Assembly (NCBI GenBank): GCA_963675945.1
Contig: OY780932.1
Coordinates: 558,001-622,000 of the forward strand
Direction of reading: 5' to 3'
Length of the DNA stretch: 64,000 bases
DNA from: G963556115 sp963675945
Lineage (GTDB): Bacteria > Planctomycetota > SZUA-567
A program made the translations under genes and the position numbers. The first letter of the stretch is position 1. Each line of letters begins with the position of its first letter. The notes under the pieces were generated by a model that was given only the letters and a program-made list of their open reading frames with translations, ran no database searches and was not told the origin of the DNA. This document shows, one piece after another, positions 25,011 to 33,146 of this stretch.

Positions 25011-26512
25011 TGTCTGAGACCCAACGTGCCATCCGCGTCCACCCCAGCGACAATGTCGCAGTAGCTATCGTTACGTTAGCACAGGGTGAAAGCCTGGAAA
25101 TTGACCAGCAAACACTTACCCTGCAAGACGACATCCCTGCCGGCCATAAATTTGCCTTGCAAGATCTCAAACCCGAAGCTGAGATAATCAAATATGGATT
25201 TTGTATCGGCAGAGCCAAAACCGAGATCAGCCAGGGTTCCTGGGTACACGAGCATAATATCCATACCGCCCTCAACGGTAAATTCACCAGCGAACCGGAA
25301 CTCAAACCCACTGCCATCAAACCTAGTACCTGGTTGGAAGGCAAGACCTTCCAAGGTTACCGGCGCGCCAGCGGTGAGGTCGGCATCCGTAATGAAATCT
25401 GGATCATCCCGACGGTCGGCTGTATCAACGCCAGCGCTAGACAGATTGCCCAGAGCGCCAATCGGAATCTCCCCGCCGGGGTAGATGGTTGTTACGCTTT
25501 CGAGCATCCTTACGGCTGTTCACAGCTCGGGGGTGATCACGAACGTACCAAGAGCGTACTCGCCGGACTGGTCAAGCACCCCAATGCAGCCGGGGTACTG
25601 ATCCTCGGCCTGGGCTGTGAGAACAACCAAGTAAGTGACTTCAAAGAATTACTCACCGACCTGCCCGGCGAACATATACGTTATCTAATTACTCAGGAAG
25701 TAGACGACGAATTCAGCGAGGCCGAAAGCATACTCACTGAACTCAAAGCGCAGGCGAGTAATTTCCAACGAGAGCCTATCCCGGTAAGCGAACTCAAAAT
25801 CGGTCTGAAGTGCGGCGGATCCGACGCCTTCTCCGGTTTGAGTGCCAACCCGCTTCTCGGGGTAGTATCCGAGATGCTGGTCGCTGCCGGAGGCTACGTC
25901 GCGCTCACCGAGATTCCAGAGATATTCGGGGCTGAAGCAGAGTTCCTGCCACGCTGCCAGAACCGACAGACCTGCGACAAGGCGGTCAAACTTATCAATG
26001 ATTTCAGAGATTACTTTACCGCTCACGGAGAACCGGTCTCAGAGAATCCCTCTCCCGGAAACCGTAAAGGCGGCATCACTACGCTGGAGGAAAAATCACT
26101 CGGCTGCGTACAGAAAGGGGGCAGAGCGCCTATTGTTGACGTTCTCGACTACGGTCAGCGTATCAGCCAACCAGGACTCAGCGTCCTCAACGGCCCAGGA
26201 AATGACATTGTGGCGGTGACCAACCTGACCGCAGCCGGAGTACACCTTATCCTCTTCACCACCGGCCGGGGCACCCCACTGGGCTCACCCGTCCCCTGCC
26301 TCAAGGTCGCAACCAATTCTAATCTTGCCCAGCGTAAAAGCAACTGGATAGACTTCAACGCCGGAGTAGTTCTGGAAGGTACGAGTATGGAAGAAGCAGG
26401 CAGAGACCTATTTGATCAAATTCTCAAAACAGCATCAAACCAGCTCCAGACTAAGAGCGAAATAAATAATTACCGCGATATTGCAATCTTCAAATCCGGG
26501 GTCACCCTCTAG
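25010..26512 (+). CDS. uxaA: Altronate dehydratase
   Basis: Iron-dependent dehydratase turning D-altronate into 2-keto-3-deoxy-D-gluconate. 500 residues. An N-terminal SAF domain (about 1-95) has HPSDNVAVAIVTLAQGE. The UxaA/GarD catalytic part has RNEIWIIPTVGCINASA, FEHPYGCSQLGGDHERT, GLGCENNQ, LKCGGSDAFSGLSANPLLG and TTGRGTPLGSPVP. All expected conserved blocks are present. The product feeds KdgK/KdgA, which are not in this window. Confidence 0.95.
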   Translation: MSETQRAIRVHPSDNVAVAIVTLAQGESLEIDQQTLTLQDDIPAGHKFALQDLKPEAEIIKYGFCIGRAKTEISQGSWVHEHNIHTALNGKFTSEPELKPTAIKPSTWLEGKTFQGYRRASGEVGIRNEIWIIPTVGCINASARQIAQSANRNLPAGVDGCYAFEHPYGCSQLGGDHERTKSVLAGLVKHPNAAGVLILGLGCENNQVSDFKELLTDLPGEHIRYLITQEVDDEFSEAESILTELKAQASNFQREPIPVSELKIGLKCGGSDAFSGLSANPLLGVVSEMLVAAGGYVALTEIPEIFGAEAEFLPRCQNRQTCDKAVKLINDFRDYFTAHGEPVSENPSPGNRKGGITTLEEKSLGCVQKGGRAPIVDVLDYGQRISQPGLSVLNGPGNDIVAVTNLTAAGVHLILFTTGRGTPLGSPVPCLKVATNSNLAQRKSNWIDFNAGVVLEGTSMEEAGRDLFDQILKTASNQLQTKSEINNYRDIAIFKSGVTL

Positions 26513-26546
26513 CCCAGTTTATCCTACTTTTCAGGCACACACACCT

Positions 26547-26582
26547 GCTATACGCCAGAGCTTCAAAGTTCTGGCGTATAGC
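26547..26582 (+). terminator. Terminator after uxaBA
   Basis: GCTATACGCCAGA pairs perfectly with TCTGGCGTATAGC around ten bases, followed by a T-rich stretch. Confidence 0.75.
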
Positions 26583-26600
26583 TATATTTACTAAAAACAA

Positions 26601-26629
26601 TTGGCATACAACCTCTTCAAACGTATAAT
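26601..26629 (+). promoter_or_regulatory. Sigma70 promoter of aroQ
   Basis: TTGGCA, exactly 17 bases, TATAAT, about 48 bases before the aroQ ATG and just behind the uxaBA terminator. Confidence 0.75.
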
Positions 26630-26677
26630 ACATACTCATACCCAGTATATTCCATATAAACAAATAAGGAGTCAATA

Positions 26678-27112
26678 ATGAAGATTTCAATAATCAATGG
26701 CCCAAATCTCAATCTGCTCGGCACCCGAGAACCTGAGGTCTATGGCTACCAGACCCTCAGTGATATCAATGGCCGACTACAGGAATTGGCTACCGCCGCC
26801 GGGATAGAGGTAGAATTTTTCCAGTCAAACCTCGAAGGGGAACTGATCAATAACATCCACCAGGCAAAATTCAACCATCATGACGGGATAATAATCAATG
26901 CCGCCGCCTATACTCATACCAGCATAGCTCTACATGACGCCATAAAGGGTGTAGAACTTCCGACTATCGAGGTACACCTGAGCAACCTCCACACCCGTGA
27001 GAGCTTCAGACACCACTCCTGCATCTCCCCTGCCTGCCACGGGGTGATCTGCGGCTTTGGCTCCCAATCCTACGAGCTGGCACTACAGTACTTTATACTC
27101 AATAAGCAATAA
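26678..27112 (+). CDS. aroQ: 3-dehydroquinate dehydratase, type II
   Basis: Dodecameric shikimate-pathway enzyme, dehydroquinate to dehydroshikimate. 144 residues, standard length. Signature motifs: INGPNLNLLGTREPEVYG with the active-site lid Tyr, INAAAYTHTS, VHLSN and ESFRHHS. AAGGAG precedes the ATG. It may be cotranscribed with selD, which starts 66 bases on with no terminator between. Confidence 0.97.
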   Translation: MKISIINGPNLNLLGTREPEVYGYQTLSDINGRLQELATAAGIEVEFFQSNLEGELINNIHQAKFNHHDGIIINAAAYTHTSIALHDAIKGVELPTIEVHLSNLHTRESFRHHSCISPACHGVICGFGSQSYELALQYFILNKQ

Positions 27113-27178
27113 GTATCAGTCAACAATATTCAAAATTTCTTTTTAGCAACATCTACCTATCGACACAAGGAGAAACAT

Positions 27179-28888
27179 ATGGATGCAATCGCGCTAAATA
27201 AACGTAAACGTATCATGGCCAGATCTATCCAACTCGGACATTGCGTCTGCGATCCCCAGAAAGACTGCCCCTGCCCGATCTTCAAGGAGAAGAATATCTG
27301 TGAATGTGCTGGTGAACGTGAAGAGATAATAAAGGGCGAAATACGCCTTACCGAACACGTCAGAGCCGTCGGCTGCGCCTCAAAGGTCCCGAAGAAATAC
27401 CTCCAGACCGTCATCAATAACCTCCTCGGTTTCAAGGACGAGCGCGTACTCATTGGCAGTGAAAGCAGTGATGACGCAGGAGTTATCACTATTGATGGCA
27501 GCAACCACGCCAGCGTTATGACCGTAGATGTCTTCGCCCCGTCGGTAGATGATCCGTACACCTTCGGCATGATTGCCGCCGCCAACAGTCTCAGCGATAT
27601 CTATGCCATGGGTGGTAAAGCCGAGACCGCTCTCTCAATCGTCGGGTTTCCTATCTACAGCCTCCCGGAAGAGGCCATGCGTGCCATGCTGCAAGGGGGC
27701 GCCGACAAACTCGCAGAAGCCGAAGTCGCGGTAATCGGCGGACACAGCATCAACGATACCGAGGTCAAATGCGGTTACGCCATCCTCGGCAGTATCGCCA
27801 AAGACCGTATTATTGCCAACTCCACCGCACAAATCGGTGACGAACTCATTCTCACCAAGCCTATAGGCGGAGGGATTGTATTATTCGGCAAGCAGATCAA
27901 CAAAGTCAGCGACTGCGAACTGAATGAGGTCATCACCTCCATGACCACGCTCAATAAACTTGCGGGTAAGGCTATGAAGCAATTCAACGCCAACGCCGCA
28001 ACCGATGTCACCGGCTTCAGTTTACTAGGGCATCTTGCCGAGATGGCTAGCGGTAGCAAGAAAGAGATCGAATTAGATTTTTCCAGCGTACCGCTATTCT
28101 CCGCAGTAGAAGCTCTGGCCAGGCTAGACGCCTTCCCCGGCGCGGTAGAGCGCAACCGTGAAGCCTCGGAAGAGTATATTGATTATGGAGAACTCACCGA
28201 GACCGAGCAGAATATCCTCTTCTCTCCCGAGACTAGCGGCGGTCTGCTGGTAGCGCTCCCTGCCGCCAGTGCTGGCGCATACCTTGACTTCCTAGCTGAC
28301 AGCGGTATCATCGCCTGCCGGGTCGGCCGGGTCATTGCCAATTCTACTACCGGCATTATCCGCCTGATCGGATCCAAAGGCCTGAGCAAAACCCCACGCC
28401 CGGCGGCAACCGCTAGCTCCAAAGCTGTTAACAATACCGATTGCTGCTGCTCAACCTCCAATTCAGCCCAGTCCAAGAGTACATGTTGTTCCTCTTCAGC
28501 CCCCTCTGACGCGACTGCTTCCTGCTGCACAGGGGCTACCGAATCTTCTTGCTGCCCAGAGCCTCAGCTCCCGGCTGAATCCTCATGCTGCTCAGCATCC
28601 TCTCCTGCTCAAAGTTCCTCTCTACCCCCAGCGGCAGCCGGCTTAAATTTTGCCGATTATATGCAGGCAGTCAATAATGCCGGAAAGATTGATGCCAAGA
28701 ACAAGAAGCTCATAGCTCTCGCCCTCTCGGTCTCCCACAAATGTGCAGAGTGCGTCCTGCAGCACAATCAGGCTGCAATGAGTCTGGGCGCAAGCCAAGA
28801 CGAGATCGCCGAAGCCATAGCTCTGGGAATCTCATTCGGTGGCGCCAGCGCCAATATGTTCTACACTGAGCTACGCAACAAGCAATAA
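27179..28888 (+). CDS. selD: SelD fusion: Cys-rich N-terminus, SelD, CC-repeat linker, AhpD-like domain
   Basis: 569 residues; ordinary SelD has about 345. Residues 18-46 are an added Cys-rich segment with C22, C24, C30, C32, C41 and C43. Residues about 57-400 are selenide, water dikinase, which makes selenophosphate from selenide and ATP. The catalytic pair is C66-x-x-K69 in GCASK, with SSDDAGV, TVDVFAPSVDDPYTFG, AANSLSDIYAMGG, IGGHSI and TDVTGFSLLGH. Residues about 418-487 form a low-complexity Ser/Ala linker with five Cys clusters (one CCC, four CC; 11 Cys). Residues about 488-569 are an AhpD/carboxymuconolactone-decarboxylase-type domain with the redox motif C522-AE-C525 and H529. AAGGAG lies before the ATG. 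The added parts may deliver or hold selenium thiolates or supply reductant; that is inference. Confidence 0.9.
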   Translation: MDAIALNKRKRIMARSIQLGHCVCDPQKDCPCPIFKEKNICECAGEREEIIKGEIRLTEHVRAVGCASKVPKKYLQTVINNLLGFKDERVLIGSESSDDAGVITIDGSNHASVMTVDVFAPSVDDPYTFGMIAAANSLSDIYAMGGKAETALSIVGFPIYSLPEEAMRAMLQGGADKLAEAEVAVIGGHSINDTEVKCGYAILGSIAKDRIIANSTAQIGDELILTKPIGGGIVLFGKQINKVSDCELNEVITSMTTLNKLAGKAMKQFNANAATDVTGFSLLGHLAEMASGSKKEIELDFSSVPLFSAVEALARLDAFPGAVERNREASEEYIDYGELTETEQNILFSPETSGGLLVALPAASAGAYLDFLADSGIIACRVGRVIANSTTGIIRLIGSKGLSKTPRPAATASSKAVNNTDCCCSTSNSAQSKSTCCSSSAPSDATASCCTGATESSCCPEPQLPAESSCCSASSPAQSSSLPPAAAGLNFADYMQAVNNAGKIDAKNKKLIALALSVSHKCAECVLQHNQAAMSLGASQDEIAEAIALGISFGGASANMFYTELRNKQ

Positions 28889-28914
28889 ACAGATAATTAC
28901 TACTTCGCAATAAA

Positions 28915-28954
28915 AATACCGGAACGGACTCAGTATAGAGTTCGATCCGGTATT
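28915..28954. terminator. Bidirectional terminator between selD and csp
   Basis: AATACCGGA pairs with TCCGGTATT, with an inner CGGACTC/GAGTTCG stem. On the minus strand it is followed by TTTTTATT, so it clearly ends the cold-shock gene and probably also selD. Confidence 0.8.
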
Positions 28955-28978
28955 ATCTTACCACACTACTAAGCAGCC

Positions 28979-29185
28979 TTACTCTGCGATCTGTACCTCG
29001 GTCGCTTCAGGCCCCTTCTTCCCTTCCCCAGGGACAAACATAACCTTCTGGTCATCCTTCAAGGATTTATACCCATCTGAGATTATATTTGAAAAATGTA
29101 CAAAAAGATCATCTCCTCCATCATCAGGTGTTATAAAGCCATATCCCTTTTGATTACTAAACCATTTAACCGTACCAGTAGCCAC
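28979..29185 (-). CDS. Cold-shock domain protein
   Basis: 68-residue single-stranded nucleic-acid-binding OB-fold protein of the CspA type, acting as RNA chaperone. RNP1 is KGYGFI and RNP2 is DLFVHF; the start TGTVKWFSNQKGYGFI is typical. The GTG at 29185 is preceded by AAGGAGG, which fixes the start; the open frame upstream is not typical of the family. Convergent with selD. Confidence 0.95.
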   Translation of the reverse strand: MATGTVKWFSNQKGYGFITPDDGGDDLFVHFSNIISDGYKSLKDDQKVMFVPGEGKKGPEATEVQIAE

Positions 29186-29587
29186 GAGAACCTCCTTAAA
29201 ACAATAATTACAACTGCATATTAACACACAAATCATCAGCGTAGAACACATCTAGATCTGTACAAAACATAGATTACAACTACTCTAGCTATATTAGACC
29301 AATAACACTGTTCAGGTATAAACCTGATCAGACAGCTACATATACTTAAAGCATCCTTAGTATACCGTAAAAAAACTATCTCTTCCATAAAAAAAAGTTA
29401 TAAAACAAAATTAATTAACTCTGTTGCGAATAACCCATTATACCCGATATTACATTGAATATCTATAGTATCTTCCAGCAAGCCACATAATTTTGCAGAT
29501 TTTTCCAGCTATTTTCCAACTAATTACCCTTACCCCTTGCTTTGTACCCGATTATTGCTAAAGTAAATACAATTAAAATATACAATT
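29186..29587. other. Intergenic region upstream of csp
   Basis: About 400 AT-rich bases between the cold-shock gene and the tRNA. It contains a small hairpin TCAGGT/ACCTGA near 29312. No ORF and no strong promoter pair was recognised; part may be the structured leader common to cold-shock genes. Confidence 0.3.
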
Positions 29588-29664
29588 CGGGGAGTAGCGC
29601 AGCTTGGTAGCGCGGCTGCTTCGGGGGTAGCAGGTCGCAGGTTCAAATCCTGTCTCCCCGACCA
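29588..29664 (+). tRNA. tRNA-Pro (CGG anticodon)
   Basis: A complete 77-base cloverleaf with encoded CCA. Acceptor CGGGGAG pairs with CTCCCCG. The D arm has GCGC stems around AGCTTGGTA. The anticodon arm is GCTGC-TTCGGGG-GTAGC with CGG at the centre. The T arm has GTTCAAATC. The C1-G72 pair and A73 agree with bacterial tRNA-Pro. It reads CCG codons. Confidence 0.96.
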
Positions 29665-29673
29665 GACATAATG

Positions 29674-29706
29674 CAGGCTCTGCCGAGATAACGGCAGAGC
29701 CTGTTT
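29674..29706 (+). terminator. Terminator after tRNA-Pro
   Basis: CAGGCTCTGCCG pairs perfectly with CGGCAGAGCCTG, six-base loop, then TTTCA, ten bases past the tRNA. Confidence 0.75.
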
Positions 29707-29798
29707 CACTCCTGTAGCAGAAGCTCCTGCTATAAGTTTCCGGGTAGAAGTCGCCTCCTAACTTTATTCTTTATACCCCAAACCTGCAAACATTATAA

Positions 29799-30761
29799 TT
29801 ACATAAATATCAACAAAATTCCTAGAATATACAGAATCTGTACTGCATTAATCAATCCCCCAAACAGCAAGGCTTTAGGGCCATGTACCAACAGGCTAGA
29901 AAAACGTATCTTCAGGCCTACTCCCGCCATGGCTACAATAAGCAACAATTTTGCTAATTGGCGTAAATGCGGAATCACCAGAGTATCTCCAGGTAATAAG
30001 CTACCAATAACACTGCAAATTAGAAATCCTATAATATAAGTAGGAATAAACTTCTTCTTGCCGCCTGACCCCTTATTTTGATTAAAAAATGAGACCAACA
30101 TTACCACTGGACCGATCATCAACACCCGTAGCATTTTTATCAAGGTTGCAGAATCACCAATCTGATCACTCAGTGAAAACCCGGCGGCAACAACCTGTCC
30201 AATAGCCTGCAATACCCCTCCAATCAAATATGAACTCTGTATTTGTGAGAGCTGCAAGATACCAGCAAGTAGCGGCAAGAGAAACATTCCCCCGGTGCCC
30301 AGCAGATTCACAATACCGATAGACACACCTATCTCCTCTTCATCGGCAGTAGTAACCGGCGCTACAGCGGCAATCGCAGATGAACCGCAAACCGCGTTTC
30401 CCGCCCCCATAAGCAACCCATATGCTTGTGAAAATCCCAGCAATCTGGCAAACACTAATGCTGATCCAAAGGTAATAGCCATAGTCGGCAAAACAATTAG
30501 AAAGACACTACTTCCCATTTGTTTTAGCTCCAACAACTTGAGATTAAAACCCATTAGGACAATGGCATAAAGGAGCAGATTTTTCTCGGCAAACTGTATC
30601 CCTTTACCAAATGTCCCCTCAAACTTATAGAGATTTCCCACAACTATCCCTAAAATAATTGCCAATGATATCGCCCCGATTACCTGCAGATACCTGCTGA
30701 GCAATTGTGCCACTATCGCAATTACTACCGTTATGAGCAATCCTGGAAGATATTTTTTCAT
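29799..30761 (-). CDS. YeiH/UPF0324 family inner-membrane transporter
   Basis: 320 residues with about ten hydrophobic helices, very few charges. Family traits: LAIILGIVVGN, YAIVLMGFNLKL, GAGNAVCGSSAIAAVAPV (the conserved CGSSAI core) and MAGVGLKIRF. The family is annotated as putative sulfate exporter, but the substrate is not well proven. The gene diverges from a LysR-type regulator, as yeiH and yeiE do in enterobacteria, which suggests control by that regulator. Confidence 0.88.
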   Translation of the reverse strand: MKKYLPGLLITVVIAIVAQLLSRYLQVIGAISLAIILGIVVGNLYKFEGTFGKGIQFAEKNLLLYAIVLMGFNLKLLELKQMGSSVFLIVLPTMAITFGSALVFARLLGFSQAYGLLMGAGNAVCGSSAIAAVAPVTTADEEEIGVSIGIVNLLGTGGMFLLPLLAGILQLSQIQSSYLIGGVLQAIGQVVAAGFSLSDQIGDSATLIKMLRVLMIGPVVMLVSFFNQNKGSGGKKKFIPTYIIGFLICSVIGSLLPGDTLVIPHLRQLAKLLLIVAMAGVGLKIRFSSLLVHGPKALLFGGLINAVQILYILGILLIFM

Positions 30762-30889
30762 TTGTATTTCCTTTTAAATATTGAGATATAAATATAAAAT
30801 TCATTTACCGTAACGTTACCACTGACAAGCTTGTTGCTTTGTAGCTTGATTGTACTTGCATTTTTATAATAAATCCAATATATTAAAAC

Positions 30890-30902
30890 GATAGTAACTA
30901 TC
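30890..30902. promoter_or_regulatory. Candidate LysR box
   Basis: GATAGTAACTATC is a perfect 13-base palindrome containing a T-N11-A-like LysR site, 25 bases before the regulator's ATG. A second palindrome, GTAACGTTAC, lies at 30810-30819 nearer the transporter gene. Confidence 0.45.
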
Positions 30903-30926
30903 AGTATTTTTTATATGAGGGTATCG

Positions 30927-31820
30927 ATGAATATTACCTTACGCCAACTTGAGATATTTAGGGAAATTGCCAAGCAGGGAAATGTCAGCCGCGCCGCGGA
31001 AGAATTATTTCTCTCCCAGTCAGCAGCGAGCATGGCACTGGCAGAGCTTGAAAATCAACTGGGGCAACTGCTCTTCAACCGCAGAGGCAGGATACTGATT
31101 CTGAATGAATCCGGGCGCGCTATGTTGCCCCAAGCAGCAGAACTGCTCGCCCGAGCCACTGAAATAGAGACGATGTTTACAGAAAAAGAGTCCTCACTTA
31201 GCGGACAAATCAAGATAGGAGCAAGCTCCACTATCGGCAATTATCTGTTGACCTCATATATCGGAGCGTTTTCTCAAGAGTATCCGGCAGTTGAATTAAA
31301 CCTTGAGGTAGGGAATACCGATCAGATTATTCGCTCTCTTTTAGAGTTCAATATTGATGTCGGCTATATTGAAGGATTGTGCCATCATCCGCAGCTAGAG
31401 ACCATCCCCTGGAAACAGGATCGGCTGATTGTATTTGCAGCACCTGAGCACCCGCTAGCCAAAAAGCGACGTTTACAGCTGACCGATTTGAGCGCAGCGA
31501 GATGGATACTGCGTGAACCAGGGTCGGGAACCCGCGAGATTTTTGAAAAAGCCATTTTAGGAAAGGTTGAAAGACTGAAGATTGGCTTTGAATTCGGCCA
31601 CACTGAAGCGATCAAACATGCGGTAAGAAATAATATTGGTATCAGCTGCTTATCACAACGCGCGGTGGCCGATCTGCTCAAGCTGGGCGCGGTAGTAGAA
31701 CTAAAGACCCCTTTTCTCAACCTTGAGCGCTATTTTTACTGCCTAATTCACCAAGGGAAATACCGGACAAATCTTTTCACACGCTTTATCGACTTTGTCA
31801 ACGCTGCCCCTCTTGCTTAA
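30927..31820 (+). CDS. LysR-family transcriptional regulator
   Basis: 297 residues: winged helix-turn-helix at 1-60 (LRQLEIFREIAKQGNVSRAAEELFLSQSAASMALAELE) and a two-lobed effector domain from about 90. The start ATG 30927 has GAGGG five bases upstream; the ATG four codons earlier lacks an RBS. Divergent from the YeiH-type transporter, with palindromes between them. The likely effector is unknown; sulfur-related signals are a guess from the neighbour. Confidence 0.92.
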   Translation: MNITLRQLEIFREIAKQGNVSRAAEELFLSQSAASMALAELENQLGQLLFNRRGRILILNESGRAMLPQAAELLARATEIETMFTEKESSLSGQIKIGASSTIGNYLLTSYIGAFSQEYPAVELNLEVGNTDQIIRSLLEFNIDVGYIEGLCHHPQLETIPWKQDRLIVFAAPEHPLAKKRRLQLTDLSAARWILREPGSGTREIFEKAILGKVERLKIGFEFGHTEAIKHAVRNNIGISCLSQRAVADLLKLGAVVELKTPFLNLERYFYCLIHQGKYRTNLFTRFIDFVNAAPLA

Positions 31821-31943
31821 TCTCTTTTCTGCCACTATTGTAGTCGCGTAACCAGTAACACAACACGACATAATATCCGGCAGTCATTTCTCCGCAGCAA
31901 CCACCTCAAGCAGCGGTTTACCTACATGCAATCACCAACTAAG

Positions 31944-31982
31944 ACATGAGGCTCCGCCGAAAAATCGGCAAAGTCTCATGTA
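31944..31982. terminator. Terminator-like hairpin between lysR and the cupin gene
   Basis: ACATGAG pairs with CTCATGT and an inner GCCGA/TCGGC stem with AAAA loop follows after mismatches. It lies between convergent genes; U-tracts are weak. Confidence 0.5.
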
Positions 31983-32032
31983 TAATTACTAAATCATACA
32001 TCACTATCGTTAACCCCCACAGCTTTTCCGAC

Positions 32033-32491
32033 TTACTCCGGCCAAACCACCTCTTTCTCAACCCCCAAACCATCCTTGGTCGTAGTATCTGCTACCGGAT
32101 AACCGCCCTCCGGCGCTTGAATAACTATATAATACAACGGCTCAGTTGAGTTATTCCGCCAGCAACGCACCCCTTCCGGAGCTACCCGAATAACCGTCCC
32201 CTCCCTTACCTGGAGAATCTCATTGTCAATCTGAAACTCTCCCCGCCCTTTTACAAAGACATAAGTCTCTTCATTACGTCTATGCTTATGATAAAACGGC
32301 ATCGACACCTGCGGCGGCAACTTATTGACCGACAATTCAATGCTTGTAAGCCCCAGCCACTGATTGAGAAAGACCTTCCCCTGTGCTTCTATCGGTAACG
32401 ACTCGTGTTTGAAGACATAACGCTCCAACTCTGAAAACGCACCCAAATCCAGAGCACTGAAATTATCGCCCGCAATTACTGATTCTGACAT
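32033..32491 (-). CDS. Cupin-domain protein
   Basis: 152 residues with one RmlC-type beta-barrel. Cupin motif 1 is PFYHKHRRNEETYVFVKGRGEFQ (His/His/Glu metal ligands kept). In motif 2 (APEGVRCWRNN) the usual His is absent, so metal binding may rest on three ligands or be weak. Function not recognisable; small cupins often bind sugars or are stress enzymes. It diverges from an HxlR regulator and shares its twin operators, so it is probably the regulator's target. Confidence 0.8.
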   Translation of the reverse strand: MSESVIAGDNFSALDLGAFSELERYVFKHESLPIEAQGKVFLNQWLGLTSIELSVNKLPPQVSMPFYHKHRRNEETYVFVKGRGEFQIDNEILQVREGTVIRVAPEGVRCWRNNSTEPLYYIVIQAPEGGYPVADTTTKDGLGVEKEVVWPE

Positions 32492-32540
32492 TTTTTCTCC
32501 CTGTTAATTATCCACTTTACGTAGAGTCACTAGCTCATTA

Positions 32541-32555
32541 CTTGCATTTTGCAAG
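32541..32555. promoter_or_regulatory. HxlR-type operator, copy 1
   Basis: CTTGCATTTTGCAAG, perfect inverted repeat around TTT. Confidence 0.65.
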
Positions 32556-32577
32556 TAATGATATTCTATACTATTCT

Positions 32578-32592
32578 CTTGCATTTTGCAAG
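32578..32592. promoter_or_regulatory. HxlR-type operator, copy 2
   Basis: Identical CTTGCATTTTGCAAG, 37 bases centre to centre from copy 1 and 22 bases before the regulator's ATG. Confidence 0.65.
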
Positions 32593-32613
32593 CAATTAAT
32601 TTATATTAGCTTC

Positions 32614-33024
32614 ATGAAAACAAACCGCTCACATTGCCCACTCAACTATGCCTTGGAGATATTCGGTGATAAATGGACTCTCTTGATCATCAGAGATATA
32701 GTGGTCAGCAAGAAAAAGACCTTCGGGGAGTTCAGCAAATCGCCGGAGAATATTGCGACAAATATCCTTGCCAATCGTTTGCAGATTCTTGAAAAAAATG
32801 GCATCCTCAGCAAACAAGTTTCGCCGGAGAATAACAAGGTTTACCTCTACTACCTGACCCCCAAAGGCCTTGACCTCCTCCCCACCATGCTTGAAATGGT
32901 AGTCTGGGGCGCCAAGTACGACTCCGAAACCGCAGCCTCAGCCGCACTGATCGAACGCATACACAATGATCGCTCTGGCGTAATCAGAGAGCTTAGCGCT
33001 AATCTTACTCCACCGCAAGCCTGA
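32614..33024 (+). CDS. HxlR-family winged-helix regulator
   Basis: 136 residues. Family signature: N-terminal Cys in HCPLNYALEIFGDKWTLLIIRDI, followed by FGEFSKSPENIATNILANRLQ and the wing NKVYLYYLTPKG. HxlR proteins bind DNA as dimers and often sense electrophiles or redox state through the N-terminal Cys. ATG 32614 gives the normal N-terminus but has a weak RBS; the frame is open 24 codons upstream through one of the operators, which is unlikely to be coding. Divergent from the cupin gene. Confidence 0.9.
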   Translation: MKTNRSHCPLNYALEIFGDKWTLLIIRDIVVSKKKTFGEFSKSPENIATNILANRLQILEKNGILSKQVSPENNKVYLYYLTPKGLDLLPTMLEMVVWGAKYDSETAASAALIERIHNDRSGVIRELSANLTPPQA

Positions 33025-33086
33025 ACTCCCCCCCCTACCATAACCTGACTTGAGGCACGACTACCAAGAATATACTGTAAGATAAC

Positions 33087-33116
33087 AGAGGCTACAGCAA
33101 CAACGCTGTAGCCTCT
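33087..33116. terminator. Hairpin between hxlR and the lipoprotein gene
   Basis: AGAGGCTACAGC pairs perfectly with GCTGTAGCCTCT around AACAAC, between convergent genes. Confidence 0.65.
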
Positions 33117-33146
33117 TAAAGCTTCAATCTCAATTGACCCTAGCGG

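Noticed and set aside
28183..28530. 115-codon minus-strand frame over the SelD linker
   Set aside because: Low-complexity antisense of the Ser/Cys-rich linker; no RBS or domain.
28430..28639. CC-repeat linker taken as a frameshift artefact between two genes
   Set aside because: The frame stays open with normal codon usage, and neither a stop nor an RBS and start codon lies before the AhpD-like domain.
29520..29587. Promoter for tRNA-Pro
   Set aside because: Candidates such as TTGCTT and TAAAGT exist but match the consensus poorly, so none is listed.
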